From Paenibacillus sp. MSJ-34 (GTDB taxonomy: Bacteria > Bacillota > Bacilli > Paenibacillales > Paenibacillaceae), in contig NZ_JAHLPR010000039.1 in NCBI RefSeq assembly GCF_018918005.1, positions 1 through 64,000 on the forward strand: a DNA stretch of 64,000 bases. The letters are read 5' to 3'. Positions 7,572 through 17,509 of the stretch are shown here, piece by piece (within the stretch, counting starts at the first letter, position 1; every line of letters starts with the position of its first letter). A program made the position numbers and the translations under genes. Below the pieces are notes generated by a model. That model was not told the origin of the DNA, made no database searches, and saw only the letters and a program-made list of their open reading frames with translations.

Positions 7572-7679
7572 TCAGGGCCACTCCCTTCCTGAAAACCTCA
7601 TATCTGACGCTTTACTCTCGGATGAGCGAACCCGGCGCTTGCAGTCAAGGTCAAATACTTGACACATGCGCCGACAATT

Positions 7680-7708
7680 ATCATACCGAAATCCGAAACC
7701 AATGTCAA
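7680..7708 (-). promoter_or_regulatory. Promoter of the ylxM-ffh operon
   Basis: Minus strand TTGACA (7708-7703), exact 17-base spacer, TATGAT (7685-7680), about 110 bases before the ylxM start. A near-consensus sigma-A promoter. Confidence 0.8.
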
Positions 7709-7762
7709 GTGATTTACCTTAACATTTATTTTCGGCATTCATCACCGTCTTCGTCCGGGCGG

Positions 7763-8635
7763 CTATTTCCTGTTGACTTCGTTGGGAGCCGCCGTCACCA
7801 TGCACTCGGGATCCGCTTTCGCCAAGAGGGATGTAAGCCGCGCTTCCTCGGAGCGTTTAATTGTACATATGAGCAGCGACCGCTTGTCCCCTTCGGAAGC
7901 GTTCGGAATTTGGCGCACTTCGATTGCGGCGGCGCGCAGCGCCCGCTCGACCTCTTCCCTTTTCCCGCTGACGATCCACATCGTTTTCGTAAGCGGCAAC
8001 CCGTACAAACCGACATCGACCATACGGTAAGCGAGATAGTAAGCGACAAGCGAGAACAACGCCTGTTCCCAGCCGAAGACGAATCCCGCGCCGAGCAGAA
8101 TCAGCAGGTTGCTCCACAACACAATTTCATCTGCCGTAATAAGCTTCCTTCCCCGGTGCAAGTAACGGACGGCCGCTTCCGCCTGATCCACGGAATCGCC
8201 TCCGAAGCGGATGATCATGCCCATCCCGAGACCGAACGACGCTCCGCCGCATACCGCGGCCAAGAACGGGTTCGATAAGAGCGCGGGCAACGGATTCAGA
8301 AGGTAGGCTCCTAGGCAAACAAACACGAGCGACAGCAGCGAAGCAATCAGCAAGGGACGGCCGACGCGGCGGCGCAGCAGCATAAACGGAAAATTGAACA
8401 GAAACAGAAACAAGCTTAATTTCAATTCCGTAAAATGGGTCAGCATAATGGATATGCCTACAAAGCCGCCGGCGATCACTTGATTCGGCACTAAAAACAA
8501 TTCGAGGCCCGCGGCCACGAGCATACTGCCGATGAGCAAATGGATTAGTTTCCGTAAATCCCAGCGCCGCGCCTCCATTTGGCGGCCGGATGCCCGACTT
8601 GATCGTGCGCTGTACTCATGTGGCATGGCCGGCAT
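7763..8635 (-). CDS. YitT family membrane protein (DUF161/DUF2179)
   Basis: A protein of about 290 residues with five or six hydrophobic segments (about 29-210) and a soluble C-terminal DUF2179 domain (about 215-285, starting GLPLTKTMWIVSGKREEVERAL). This is the YitT arrangement; the function of the family is not settled. Family signatures seen: LVPNQVIAGGFVGISIML, RFGGDSVDQAE (GG(S/T)xD-type motif). ATG at 8635 has GAGGAGGAG upstream. It lies between trhA and the ylxM promoter, so it is probably not part of the SRP operon functionally. A second, shorter member occurs at 34310-34948. Confidence 0.9.
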   Translation of the reverse strand: MPAMPHEYSARSSRASGRQMEARRWDLRKLIHLLIGSMLVAAGLELFLVPNQVIAGGFVGISIMLTHFTELKLSLFLFLFNFPFMLLRRRVGRPLLIASLLSLVFVCLGAYLLNPLPALLSNPFLAAVCGGASFGLGMGMIIRFGGDSVDQAEAAVRYLHRGRKLITADEIVLWSNLLILLGAGFVFGWEQALFSLVAYYLAYRMVDVGLYGLPLTKTMWIVSGKREEVERALRAAAIEVRQIPNASEGDKRSLLICTIKRSEEARLTSLLAKADPECMVTAAPNEVNRK

Positions 8636-8667
8636 AGAATCTCCTCCTCAAAACGTTGTTCAAACCG

Positions 8668-9315
8668 TTATTGAATCGGCAGTACGTAGAGAAACACCGC
8701 AAAAAAATGAACGATCGAGCCTGCCAGAACGAATAAATGCCAAACGGCATGATGATGCGGAAACCCGCGCCAGACGTAGAAAATCGTACCGAGCGTATAC
8801 AGAACGCCTCCGGCGACAAGCATGTTCACACCGCCCTGCGGCAGCGCGGCGACGAGCGGATTCCAGGCGAGCACGATCAGCCAGCCCATCGCAATATAAA
8901 AAATCGTGGACATGAACAGAAAACGTTTGACGAAAAACGCCTTGAACACGACCCCGAACAGCGCAATGCCCCAAATGATGCCGAACAAAGTCCAGCCGAG
9001 CGTGCCGCGCAAAACGACGAATAAAAAGGGGGTATACGTGCCGGCAATAAACAAATAGATCGAAGCGTGGTCGAATATTTCGAACAAATCTTTCACTTTC
9101 CCTTCGGGAAAGCTGTGCAACAACGTGGAAGAAGTATACAACAGCAGCATCGTCACCCCGTAAATGGTAAAGCTGACGATATGCCATACGTTCCCGTACA
9201 TGCAGGAGTATACGACCAGCAGCACAAGAGCGGCAACGCTGAGCAGCATGCCGATGCCATGCGTAACGGCGTTCGCGATTTCTTCCTTTCTCGTGTAAAC
9301 ATGCGTGTTTGCCAT
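8668..9315 (-). CDS. trhA: Hemolysin III family / TrhA membrane protein
   Basis: PAQR-type seven-helix membrane protein (hemolysin III family; YqfA/TrhA). In E. coli TrhA affects membrane fluidity homeostasis; metal-dependent hydrolase activity is proposed from the eukaryotic relatives. Conserved polar residues are seen: HGIG near residue 20, [24 protein letters not shown], and the C-terminal [19 protein letters not shown] with the metal-binding histidines. I start at ATG 9315 (AAGGTG upstream) giving 215 residues; an in-frame ATG at 9357 would add 14. It follows the ftsY terminator, so it likely has its own promoter (a TATAAT lies at about 9370). Confidence 0.9.
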   Translation of the reverse strand: MANTHVYTRKEEIANAVTHGIGMLLSVAALVLLVVYSCMYGNVWHIVSFTIYGVTMLLLYTSSTLLHSFPEGKVKDLFEIFDHASIYLFIAGTYTPFLFVVLRGTLGWTLFGIIWGIALFGVVFKAFFVKRFLFMSTIFYIAMGWLIVLAWNPLVAALPQGGVNMLVAGGVLYTLGTIFYVWRGFPHHHAVWHLFVLAGSIVHFFAVFLYVLPIQ

Positions 9316-9418
9316 AGGAATAACACCTTCAATCCTCGATATAATCGATTGTTTCATTACGTACCTTTATTATATGCTTTTTTGCGCCCAAGGGGAAATG
9401 AAGGCTTGGTGAACGCAG

Positions 9419-9442
9419 AAAACCGGGACGTTCCCGCCCCGG
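9419..9442 (-). terminator. Terminator after ftsY
   Basis: Minus strand CCGGGGCG-GGAA-CGTCCCGG, an 8-bp stem closed by a GNRA tetraloop, followed by TTTTC. It starts eight bases after the ftsY stop and ends the fapR-to-ftsY unit. Confidence 0.75.
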
Positions 9443-9449
9443 CTCTCGT

Positions 9450-10460
9450 CTATTCCTTTCTTTCCGCTTCGTTGTCACGAGTTTCCGCATCCTGTATCAG
9501 GCCTGCGAACAAAGCATGCACAAACTGCTCGGAGTCGAACTCCTGCAAATCGTCCATCTTTTCCCCAAGTCCGACGAATTTCACCGGCAAGTTCAGTTCC
9601 TGCCGGATGGCTACGACGATGCCGCCTTTGGCGGTGCCGTCGAGCTTCGTTAGCACCAGGCCGGTCACGCCGCTTTTCTCGCCGAACAATCTCGCTTGGC
9701 TCAGCGCGTTTTGGCCTGTCGTCGCGTCGAGCACCATCAATACTTCATGCGGCGCGTCCGGGATTTCGCGTCCGATGACACGATAAATTTTATTCAGCTC
9801 TTCCATCAGGTTGGATTTATTTTGCAGCCGTCCCGCCGTATCGCATAGCAGCACGTCGACGCCGCGCTGCTTCGCCGCATGTACGGCGTCGTACATGACG
9901 GCCGCAGGATCGGAGCCCGCTTGCTGCTTAATCACTTCAACCCCGACGCGCTGGCCCCACACTTCAAGCTGCTCGATCGCCCCCGCGCGGAAGGTGTCGC
10001 CCGCGGCAAGCAGCACTTTTTTGCCCTGCTGCTTGAAACGATGCGCCAATTTGCCGATCGTCGTCGTTTTGCCGACTCCGTTGACGCCAACGAACAAGAT
10101 GACGGTAATGCCGGCATCGTTCATCGCCAATCCGTTATTGGCATCGCCGCGCAGCAATTCAACCAGCTTCTCGGACAAGATCGGCTGCAACTCGGCCGCT
10201 TCTTCGATTTTGCGTTTTTTCACCTCGGCGCGCAAGTCCTCGATCAAGTTCATGACCGTATTCACGCCCACATCGGCTCCGATCAAAATTTCTTCCAGTT
10301 CCTCGTAAAATTCCTCGTCGATTTTTTTGCGGCGCGTAATCAAGTCTTGCACTTTGCCGACCAAGGCCGAGCTCGTCTTGGACAAGCCTTCCTTGAATAC
10401 GTTCGTCACCGCCTCGGTCTTGGCTGCGATGCTTTCTTTTAATTTTTTAAAAAAACTCAT
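9450..10460 (-). CDS. ftsY: Signal recognition particle receptor FtsY
   Basis: Membrane-docking GTPase that receives Ffh-ribosome complexes. It has a short charged A region (1-35), N domain, and G domain with P-loop GVNGVGKTT (125-133), [16 protein letters not shown] and [10 protein letters not shown]. 336 residues is typical of the short Gram-positive form. ATG at 10460 with AAGGATGA upstream; it lies 43 bases after smc and is closed by a terminator. The smc-ftsY order is that of Bacillus. Confidence 0.98.
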   Translation of the reverse strand: MSFFKKLKESIAAKTEAVTNVFKEGLSKTSSALVGKVQDLITRRKKIDEEFYEELEEILIGADVGVNTVMNLIEDLRAEVKKRKIEEAAELQPILSEKLVELLRGDANNGLAMNDAGITVILFVGVNGVGKTTTIGKLAHRFKQQGKKVLLAAGDTFRAGAIEQLEVWGQRVGVEVIKQQAGSDPAAVMYDAVHAAKQRGVDVLLCDTAGRLQNKSNLMEELNKIYRVIGREIPDAPHEVLMVLDATTGQNALSQARLFGEKSGVTGLVLTKLDGTAKGGIVVAIRQELNLPVKFVGLGEKMDDLQEFDSEQFVHALFAGLIQDAETRDNEAERKE

Positions 10461-10503
10461 ATTTTCTTTTCATCCTTCCGCAAACGGCAATAATGAATTA
10501 CAG

Positions 10504-13500
10504 CTATGCGATAACCGCTTCTTCGTCTTCCAGTTTGACGGAGACGAGCTTGGATACGCCGCCCTCCTCCATCGTCACGCCGTAGAGAACGTCCGCTTCT
10601 TCCATCGTCCCTTTCCGGTGGGTAACGACGATAAATTGGGTTTGCTCGGAAAACTCGCGCAAATATTGCGCAAAGCGCGTCACATTCGCTTCGTCCAGCG
10701 CGGCTTCGACCTCGTCGAGCACGCAGAACGGCACAGGCTTCACCCGCAATATCGCGAACAGCAGCGCCATCGCCGTCAAAGCGCGCTCTCCTCCGGAGAG
10801 CAATTGCAAGTTTTGCAGTTTTTTGCCCGGCGGTTGGGCGACGATATCGATCCCCGTTTCGAGAATCCGCTCCGGCTCCACCATAACCAAGTCGGCCCGG
10901 CCGCCGCCGAACAATTTCACGAATACGACGACGAACTCGCGGCGGATAGCGTCGAACGTTTCCTTGAACCGCTTCGCCATTTCTTCGTCCATTTCGCGTA
11001 TCACTTGATAGAGGGCCGTTTTCGCCTCGATCAAATCATCCTTCTGCTCGCTCAGGAACTGGTAGCGCTCATGAACCCGCTCATACTCTTCGATCGCGCC
11101 CAAATTGACGTCGCCCAAGGCGGAGATGCTCCGTTTCAAGTCGCGAACGTCGTTCTGCGTACCGAGGATATCTTCCGGCACCGGATAGCGGCTTTTGGCC
11201 AGTTCGTAGCTCAGTTCGTACTCCTCGGCCAATTTTTTGAGCAAATTGTCAAGCTCCACGTCGAGGCGGTTCACCTGAATTTCCGTATGCCGAAGCTGAT
11301 CTTCCACCGACCGCAACGCGCTGCGCTGCTCCTTCGTCTCATTCTCCTCGCGTTCCAGCTTGCGTACCCATTCCGCGCGTTCGGCGCGCTTAAAGTCGAT
11401 TTGTTCGGAGCATTGTTCTTTCCAAATTTTATATTGATTTAAATCCTCGAGCTGCTTGACGCTTTCGGAACGGACCGTCGCCGTATCGGCTTCCAATTGC
11501 GTTAACGCTTGGCGGTTGCGGGCAAGCTCTTGCTCGAATGCGGCAAGTTCCTCTTCCGTTCGCCGCAGCTGCGCTTGCAGCGAGAACTTTTCTTGATCCA
11601 GCTTCCCTTGCCGCACCTTGAGATCGGTTAGCTGCGATTGCAGTTCCTCCTTGGCCGATTCGCTTTCCTTCCGCGCCGTTTCCGCCGCCTGGATCGCGAG
11701 CTGGATCCGGTCCTCCTCCGCCTGCAATGCCTCGAGCTGGCTTTCCGCCGCCTCGCGCGCGGCGTTCAATGCTTCGAGTTCCTGCTCGCAGCTAATCCGG
11801 TCATGCTCGAACATCTCGAATTGCTCCGACAGCCGCCGCGCATCCAGTTCCGCTTGTTTGCGTTCCGCCGCGATCTGCTGCTCTTGCAACCGGTTTTGTT
11901 CGCCCTGCTCGCGCAAGGTCTCGATTTGCTTCGCCGCTGCGGCAAGCCGCTGTTTCAAATCGCGTATACTATGAAGCAGCTTGTCCAATTGCTCCTGCGT
12001 TTGCTTGATTTCCCCGTCGATCTGATCGATTTGCCGCTGTCTGCCGAGCAAGCTTGTGCTCTTCTTATGCACGCTCCCGCCTGTCATCGATCCGCCGGCG
12101 TTCACAACGTCCCCGTCCAACGTGACGACGCGGAAACGGTATTGGCACTTGGCCGCGATCTTGTTCGCCTGTTCCAACGTTTGCGCGATGACGACGGACC
12201 CGAGCAAGCTGCCGACGATATTCGCGTAAGCGGGCTCGTAGCCGATCAAGTCGGCGGCAATGCCGACAAAGCCTTCGGCCCCTTCGATCGCCCGTTTATC
12301 GCTCTCCGAGATGGAGCGTCCGCGAATGACGTCAAGCGGCAGAAACGTCGCCCGTCCGAGCTGGCGCTTCTTCAAGAAGGCGATCGCCTCGCGCGACACC
12401 GCTTCGTTCTCCATGACAATATGCTGCATCGAAGCGCCGAGCGCCGTTTCCACCGCCGTTTCCAGCCGTTCCGGCACCCGGATCAGCTCGGCGACGGCGC
12501 CGTGCACTCCGCGCAATCCGGAACCGTCCTTCTTGCGGGACGCTTTCAGCACTTCCTTCACGCCAAGAATAAAACCGTCGAAATCGTTCTGCAGCTCTTT
12601 CATCGTATCGCGCCGCGAGACGAGCGAATCGAGCTTCTGCTCCCATTTGCGCGCCGTCAGTTGCGTTTCATCGAGCAGCCCTTGCAGCTTCTTATAGTTA
12701 TCGCTTTCTTCCATATACCGGTTGCGAACCGCCTCGATGGCGGCGGCAGCTTCCTGCATTTGCGCGGCCAATTCGGCTTCCCGCTTGTCGCAAAGCGCCT
12801 TCTGCTCGCGCCATTTCGCCTGCTCTTCCTTCAGCCTGTCCGTACGCCGCGCCAGCCCTTCCTTCTGCTGATCCGCATAACGAATTTCATTGCGAAGTCC
12901 GGCCATTCGGTTCATCAAATCGAGCAATTCGCCCTTCAGCGTTTCCTCCGGCGCATTGCTCGTCCCGCCGGCCACTCCGAGCAACCGGGATTCTTCCTCG
13001 CGCAAATGAGCCGTCAACCGAGCGAGCTGGCTTTCGACTTCGTTCAATTGGCTCCGGTAACCGTCCGTCTCCGCCCGTTTGTCCCGAAGGCGGCTCTCGT
13101 TCGATTCGAGCGTTTCCTTCAACTGCCGGTCGTTCTGCGCCAAGTTTTTGCTGCGCTCTTTCAATACTTCGCCATAGCCTTCGCATTTCTCGAACTCTTC
13201 GCTGTAATGCAGCAGTTTTTCCTGCAATTGTTCCAATTCCGCTTCCAGCTTCCGCATCTCGATCCGGTGCGTCTCCAAATGCGCGTCATGCCGGCTTACG
13301 ACGGTAGACAGCTCCAACTGGGATTGCTGCAGCTGCGAAAGCTTGTCGCTCGCTTCCGTCCATGAACGATGAATTTGTTCGATTTGATGAACGTACATGG
13401 AAATTTCTTTCGTTTTCAATTGCTCGCGCAGCGATTTATATCGAACCGCCTTCTCCGATTGTTCGCGCAAAGGCTCGATTTGATCCTCCAGTTCGCTGAC

Positions 13501-14082
13501 CAGATCGTGAATGCGCAGCAAATTTTGTTCGGTTTCATCCAGCTTCTTGTTCGCGTCCTTTTTGCGGGATTTATATTTTACAATTCCCGACGCTTCTTCA
13601 AAGATGCCTCGGCGATCTTCCGAGCGGGTGCTTAAAATTTCCTCGATGCGCCCTTGCCCGATAATCGAATAAGCTTCCTTACCGATTCCCGTATCCATAA
13701 ACAATTCCGTTATATCCTTTAAGCGGCAAGACTGTTTGTTAATAAAATATTCGCTTTCCCCGCTGCGATGAACGCGGCGCGTTACCGTCACCTCGCTGAA
13801 ATCGAGCGGCAAAGCCTGGTCGCCGTTATCGAGCGTAAGCGACACTTCGCCGAAATTAACGGCTTTGCGCGCGTCGCTGCCCGCGAAAATAACATCTTCC
13901 ATTTTGCCGCCGCGAAGCGATCTCGCGCTTTGTTCGCCCAGAACCCAGCGGATTCCGTCCGAAATATTGCTCTTGCCGCTTCCGTTCGGCCCGACGACAG
14001 CCGTAATGCCTTGCACAAACTCCAGCTCCGTCCGATCCGCAAAAGATTTAAAGCCGGACAATTCAATCCGCTTCAAAAACAT
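10504..14082 (-). CDS. smc: Chromosome segregation protein SMC
   Basis: Core ATPase of bacterial condensin; with ScpA and ScpB it loops and compacts the origin region. Walker A GPNGSGKSN (31-39), long coiled coils (about 165-500 and 680-1030), hinge in the middle (about 510-665, with GVHGAVAEL and the glycine-rich GGSMTGGS), signature LSGGER (1095-1100) and Walker B VLDEVEAALDE (about 1121-1131). 1192 residues fits. ATG at 14082 with GAGGTGAGACG. It lies 168 bases after rnc, separated by a terminator, with a possible promoter of its own. Confidence 0.98.
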   Translation of the reverse strand: MFLKRIELSGFKSFADRTELEFVQGITAVVGPNGSGKSNISDGIRWVLGEQSARSLRGGKMEDVIFAGSDARKAVNFGEVSLTLDNGDQALPLDFSEVTVTRRVHRSGESEYFINKQSCRLKDITELFMDTGIGKEAYSIIGQGRIEEILSTRSEDRRGIFEEASGIVKYKSRKKDANKKLDETEQNLLRIHDLVSELEDQIEPLREQSEKAVRYKSLREQLKTKEISMYVHQIEQIHRSWTEASDKLSQLQQSQLELSTVVSRHDAHLETHRIEMRKLEAELEQLQEKLLHYSEEFEKCEGYGEVLKERSKNLAQNDRQLKETLESNESRLRDKRAETDGYRSQLNEVESQLARLTAHLREEESRLLGVAGGTSNAPEETLKGELLDLMNRMAGLRNEIRYADQQKEGLARRTDRLKEEQAKWREQKALCDKREAELAAQMQEAAAAIEAVRNRYMEESDNYKKLQGLLDETQLTARKWEQKLDSLVSRRDTMKELQNDFDGFILGVKEVLKASRKKDGSGLRGVHGAVAELIRVPERLETAVETALGASMQHIVMENEAVSREAIAFLKKRQLGRATFLPLDVIRGRSISESDKRAIEGAEGFVGIAADLIGYEPAYANIVGSLLGSVVIAQTLEQANKIAAKCQYRFRVVTLDGDVVNAGGSMTGGSVHKKSTSLLGRQRQIDQIDGEIKQTQEQLDKLLHSIRDLKQRLAAAAKQIETLREQGEQNRLQEQQIAAERKQAELDARRLSEQFEMFEHDRISCEQELEALNAAREAAESQLEALQAEEDRIQLAIQAAETARKESESAKEELQSQLTDLKVRQGKLDQEKFSLQAQLRRTEEELAAFEQELARNRQALTQLEADTATVRSESVKQLEDLNQYKIWKEQCSEQIDFKRAERAEWVRKLEREENETKEQRSALRSVEDQLRHTEIQVNRLDVELDNLLKKLAEEYELSYELAKSRYPVPEDILGTQNDVRDLKRSISALGDVNLGAIEEYERVHERYQFLSEQKDDLIEAKTALYQVIREMDEEMAKRFKETFDAIRREFVVVFVKLFGGGRADLVMVEPERILETGIDIVAQPPGKKLQNLQLLSGGERALTAMALLFAILRVKPVPFCVLDEVEAALDEANVTRFAQYLREFSEQTQFIVVTHRKGTMEEADVLYGVTMEEGGVSKLVSVKLEDEEAVIA

Positions 14083-14100
14083 CGTCTCACCTCAAAGCCT

Positions 14101-14129
14101 ATTTTAACACAACCGCCGCAAATACTGAA
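14101..14129 (-). promoter_or_regulatory. Possible smc promoter
   Basis: Minus strand TTCAGT (14129-14124), 17-base spacer, TAAAAT (14106-14101), 19 bases before the smc start. The -35 is weak. It follows the rnc terminator, which makes some local promoter plausible. Confidence 0.35.
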
Positions 14130-14201
14130 CTCGCTTTTGCCAGGCTTTTGCGCCCCGCTGCCGCGCCTTCGGCAACGTATCTACCGCGCATTATTCCCAT
14201 A

Positions 14202-14238
14202 GAAAAACCGGAAGTCGGCCAACCGTCCGCTTCCGGTT
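14202..14238 (-). terminator. Hairpin terminator between rnc and smc
   Basis: Minus strand AACCGGAAG and CTTCCGGTT (9 bp) with a 15-base loop, followed by TTTCT, 12 bases after the rnc stop. Likely a terminator or RNase III-sensitive attenuator. Confidence 0.65.
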
Positions 14239-14250
14239 ATGTCTATTGCC

Positions 14251-14961
14251 TTATTTCGATTTCGGTTCCGAACCGGCGCCCAATCGGTGAAGCGCGCGGG
14301 CGGCCGCCTGCTGTTCCGCTTCTTTCTTCGACCTTCCGCTGCCGCGTCCCAAGCAATCTTCCCCCATATATACTTCGGAGACGAATTCGCGCTCATGCGC
14401 GGGACCCCGTTCCTCGACGATCCGGTATTCCAATCCGCCCAAGCTCTGATGTTGGGCCAGCTCCTGCAGTCTTGTTTTATAATCGTTAATTTGCAGTTTG
14501 CCGTCTTGCGTAATTTGCTCGAACACATGCGCTCTAAGAAATGTACGGACGACATCGAACCCTTGGTCCAAATAAAGCGCTCCGATGAAAGATTCGAACA
14601 CATCGGCGAGCAGGGCCGGCCGGCTTCGCCCGCCCGTCAATTCCTCCCCCTTGCCGAGCAGAACGTACTGCCCGAATTCCAGCGCTTCCGCAAATTTGAC
14701 GAGCGAAGGCTCGCATACGATCGCCGCACGAAGCTTCGTCAGTTCCCCTTCCGGACGATTCGGATAAAGGCCGAACAAAAATTCGGACACCGCCAGCTCC
14801 AAAACCGCGTCGCCGAGAAATTCAAGGCGTTCGTTGTCCTGACCGCCGCTGAACCGGTGCTCGTTGACATAGGAAGCATGCGTGAACGCTTGCTTCAGCA
14901 GTTGGCGGTTTTTAAATGAAATATTCAATTTCTGCTGTAACCGCTTCAAATCCGCGCTCAA
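14251..14961 (-). CDS. rnc: Ribonuclease III
   Basis: Double-strand-specific endoribonuclease that processes rRNA precursors and duplex RNAs. Catalytic signature [14 protein letters not shown] (43-56) with the metal-binding Glu and Asp; dsRNA-binding domain about 166-232 ([11 protein letters not shown]...[20 protein letters not shown]). 236 residues. The start is a TTG at 14961 with AAGGGGA upstream. It follows fabF by 13 bases, so it is expressed with the fatty-acid genes. Confidence 0.97.
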   Translation of the reverse strand: MSADLKRLQQKLNISFKNRQLLKQAFTHASYVNEHRFSGGQDNERLEFLGDAVLELAVSEFLFGLYPNRPEGELTKLRAAIVCEPSLVKFAEALEFGQYVLLGKGEELTGGRSRPALLADVFESFIGALYLDQGFDVVRTFLRAHVFEQITQDGKLQINDYKTRLQELAQHQSLGGLEYRIVEERGPAHEREFVSEVYMGEDCLGRGSGRSKKEAEQQAAARALHRLGAGSEPKSK

Positions 14962-14974
14962 AAAAACTGTCCCC

Positions 14975-16213
14975 TTATGAGTCGTATTTCTTCAATACAA
15001 TCGTTGCATTATGGCCGCCAAAACCGAACGAATTCGACATAACCACCTTCAAGTCCGCTTGACGAGGCACGTTCGGCACGTAATCCAAGTCGCACTCCGG
15101 ATCTTGATTGTCGATGTTGATCGTCGGCGGAATCATTCCGTGCTTGATCGCCAAACCGCATATGACGGCTTCCACGCCGCCGGCCGCGCCGAGCAAATGG
15201 CCTGTCATCGATTTGGTCGAACTGACGGCTACATGATAAGCATGGTCGCCGAGCGCGATCTTGATCGCTTGCGTCTCGGACTTATCGCCGATCGGCGTGC
15301 TCGTGCCGTGCGCGTTAATATAATCGACTTCCGACGGATCGATGCCCGCGTCCTTCATCGCCTTGCTCATGCAGCGCGCCGCGCCGTCCGGATCCGGATC
15401 GGTCATATGATGCGCGTCGCCGCTCATGCCGTAGCCGATCACTTCGCCGTATATCGCCGCTCCGCGCTTGAGCGCGTGCTCCAGCGATTCGAGCACAAGA
15501 ATGCCCGCGCCCTCTCCCATCACGAAGCCGTCGCGGTCGATGTCGAACGGGCGGCTCGCCTTCTCCGGCTCCTCATTGCGCGTAGACATGGCGCGCATCG
15601 CGCAAAAGCCGGCCATTCCCGTCGGCCGAATCGTCGCTTCCGCGCCGCCGCATATCATAATGTCCGCGTCGCCGCGTTGAATCAGCTTGTACGAATCGCC
15701 GATCGAATGCGTCCCGGTCGCGCAGGCGGTAACGGCGGTACTGTTCGGGCCTTTGGCGCCGAATAGCATCGACACTTGTCCGGACGCCATATTGGCGATC
15801 ATCATCGGAATAAAAAACGGGCTAACCCGTTTCGGGCCTTTTTGCAGCAAAATATTATGCTGGTCTTCCCATGTTCCGAGACCCCCGATCCCCGAACCGA
15901 TCATGACGCCGACGCGTTCCGGGTCCGCATCCTCCGCAATATTCAATTTGGCGTCTTCCAACGCCTTCTTGCTTGCCGCTACGGCAAATTGCACGAAGCG
16001 GTCCATGCGACGCGCTTCTTTCTTATCGATATATTCATCCGGATTGAAATCTTTAATGGATGCCGCAATTTGCGTCGGATATTCGCCGACATCGAACGAA
16101 TCGATCGAGGAAACCCCCGATTTTCCCGCCATCAGATTATTCCATAGCGTGTCCAAGTCTGCGCCGAGCGATGTCATTATTCCCATTCCGGTCACAACAA
16201 CTCTTTGCCTCAA
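14975..16213 (-). CDS. fabF: Beta-ketoacyl-ACP synthase II (FabF)
   Basis: Elongating condensing enzyme of type II fatty-acid synthesis. Catalytic Cys164 in TACATGTHS, His302 in [11 protein letters not shown] and His339 in [13 protein letters not shown] are all present. 412 residues fits. The start is a TTG at 16213 with GAGGTGA upstream. It lies downstream of acpP and upstream of rnc. In B. subtilis fabF is in a separate operon with fabHA, so this location is a difference. Confidence 0.97.
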   Translation of the reverse strand: MRQRVVVTGMGIMTSLGADLDTLWNNLMAGKSGVSSIDSFDVGEYPTQIAASIKDFNPDEYIDKKEARRMDRFVQFAVAASKKALEDAKLNIAEDADPERVGVMIGSGIGGLGTWEDQHNILLQKGPKRVSPFFIPMMIANMASGQVSMLFGAKGPNSTAVTACATGTHSIGDSYKLIQRGDADIMICGGAEATIRPTGMAGFCAMRAMSTRNEEPEKASRPFDIDRDGFVMGEGAGILVLESLEHALKRGAAIYGEVIGYGMSGDAHHMTDPDPDGAARCMSKAMKDAGIDPSEVDYINAHGTSTPIGDKSETQAIKIALGDHAYHVAVSSTKSMTGHLLGAAGGVEAVICGLAIKHGMIPPTINIDNQDPECDLDYVPNVPRQADLKVVMSNSFGFGGHNATIVLKKYDS

Positions 16214-16298
16214 ACAAAATCACCTCTATATAGATTGCAATTCGCAAGAATAATGATTGCATTCATGAATCCCGAATGGAACGAATGATGAAAGGAGA

Positions 16299-16322
16299 AG
16301 TCCCGTTTTTTGCAACGGGACT
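16299..16322 (-). terminator. Hairpin between acpP and fabF
   Basis: AGTCCCGTT pairs with AACGGGACT (9 bp) around a 6-base loop. The minus strand after it is not U-rich, whereas the plus strand continues TTTTAC. It may be a weak terminator or an mRNA-processing hairpin that keeps acpP transcripts in excess over fabF. Confidence 0.45.
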
Positions 16323-16370
16323 TTTACTAACTGTATGCCTGTTTCCAAAGCAATGCCTGCTTTCGGAAAA

Positions 16371-16604
16371 TTAGGTATGAGATTGTATGTAATTTACAAC
16401 TTCACCTACAGTTGTGATTTTCTCCGCATCTTCATCAGAGATTTCCATATCAAACTCATCTTCCAATTCCATCACCAATTCAACGACATCGAGAGAATCA
16501 GCGCCAAGATCATCTTTGAAAGATGCTTCCAGTGTAACTTCAGCCTCGTCAACGCCTAAACGATCGACAACAATGCGCTTTACGCGTTCCAATACATCGG
16601 ACAT
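16371..16604 (-). CDS. acpP: Acyl carrier protein
   Basis: Carries growing acyl chains on a 4'-phosphopantetheine attached to Ser37 in [10 protein letters not shown]. 77 residues, acidic, as expected. I start at ATG 16604, which has AGGAGGTGA at correct spacing; an in-frame GTG three codons upstream lies inside that ribosome-binding site. It sits between fabG and fabF, with a hairpin before fabF. Confidence 0.97.
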   Translation of the reverse strand: MSDVLERVKRIVVDRLGVDEAEVTLEASFKDDLGADSLDVVELVMELEDEFDMEISDEDAEKITTVGEVVNYIQSHT

Positions 16605-16700
16605 CCGGTTCACCTCCTCTTTGGTATTATACGAGAATTCGAATTAAATTACCATACAATCCGGCTGCAAAAATATGTTCAACGAGTTCGCCGATTCGAA

Positions 16701-17459
16701 TTACATATACATGCCGCCGTCAACGTGAATCGTCTGTCCCGTCATATACGCGGCGTCGTCGGATACGAGAAAAAGGACGGCTTTGGCGATATCTTTCGGC
16801 TGGCCGAGACGCGACAACGGAATTTGCGATAAAAGTCCGCTCCGTATTTCTTCCGGCAGTTGATCGGTCATATCGGTTTCGATAAAACCCGGAGCGACGC
16901 AATTGACGGTAATTCCGCGCGAAGCGAGCTCGCGCGCGGACGCCTTCGTCAGTCCGATGACGCCCGCTTTCGCCGCGACGTAGTTCGCTTGCCCGGGATT
17001 TCCCAGTACGCCGACGACCGACGAGATGTTGACGATTCGGCCGGAACGTTGCTTCATCATCGGGCGGGTTACTGCTTTCACGCAATTGAATACGCCCTTC
17101 AAATTCGTTTCGATCACTTGATCGAACTCTTCTTCCTTCATACGCATAATTAAATTATCTCTTGTAATGCCTGCATTATTCACTAATATATCCAATTTCC
17201 CGAATTGGTCAAGCACTTGTTTGACCATCGCCTCGGCTTCGGCGCTTTTGCCGACGTTCGCCTTCACCGCGAACGCCTTGCGGCCCATCGCCTCAATTTG
17301 CTCGACGACGGCCGCTGCGGCCGCCTCGCTGCCGCTGTAATTCACGGCGACGTCCGCCCCCGCTTCAGCGAGCGTCAATGCGATTTCCCGCCCGATTCCG
17401 CGCGAAGCGCCGGTAACGAGCGCCGACTTGCCATGCAGCGCGCCGGATAAGTTCGACAT
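16701..17459 (-). CDS. fabG: 3-oxoacyl-ACP reductase
   Basis: NADPH-dependent reduction of beta-ketoacyl-ACP. Short-chain dehydrogenase fold with nucleotide loop TGASRGIG (16-23), NNAG (94-97) and the catalytic Ser146/147, Tyr160, Lys164 (NYVAAKAG). Ends with the family tail [12 protein letters not shown]. 252 residues. ATG 17459 after GGGAGGGAATTCG; 50 bases after fabD. Confidence 0.97.
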   Translation of the reverse strand: MSNLSGALHGKSALVTGASRGIGREIALTLAEAGADVAVNYSGSEAAAAAVVEQIEAMGRKAFAVKANVGKSAEAEAMVKQVLDQFGKLDILVNNAGITRDNLIMRMKEEEFDQVIETNLKGVFNCVKAVTRPMMKQRSGRIVNISSVVGVLGNPGQANYVAAKAGVIGLTKASARELASRGITVNCVAPGFIETDMTDQLPEEIRSGLLSQIPLSRLGQPKDIAKAVLFLVSDDAAYMTGQTIHVDGGMYM

Positions 17460-17509
17460 CGAATTCCCTCCCTGCCAAAATGTCTTCTCATTCTATCATG
17501 CTGAAACGA

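Noticed and set aside
11638-13365. A 575-codon open frame on the plus strand inside smc
   Set aside because: It mirrors the highly biased smc coding strand; the product is a Leu/Arg/Phe-rich antisense sequence with no domain, and smc is complete with all motifs.
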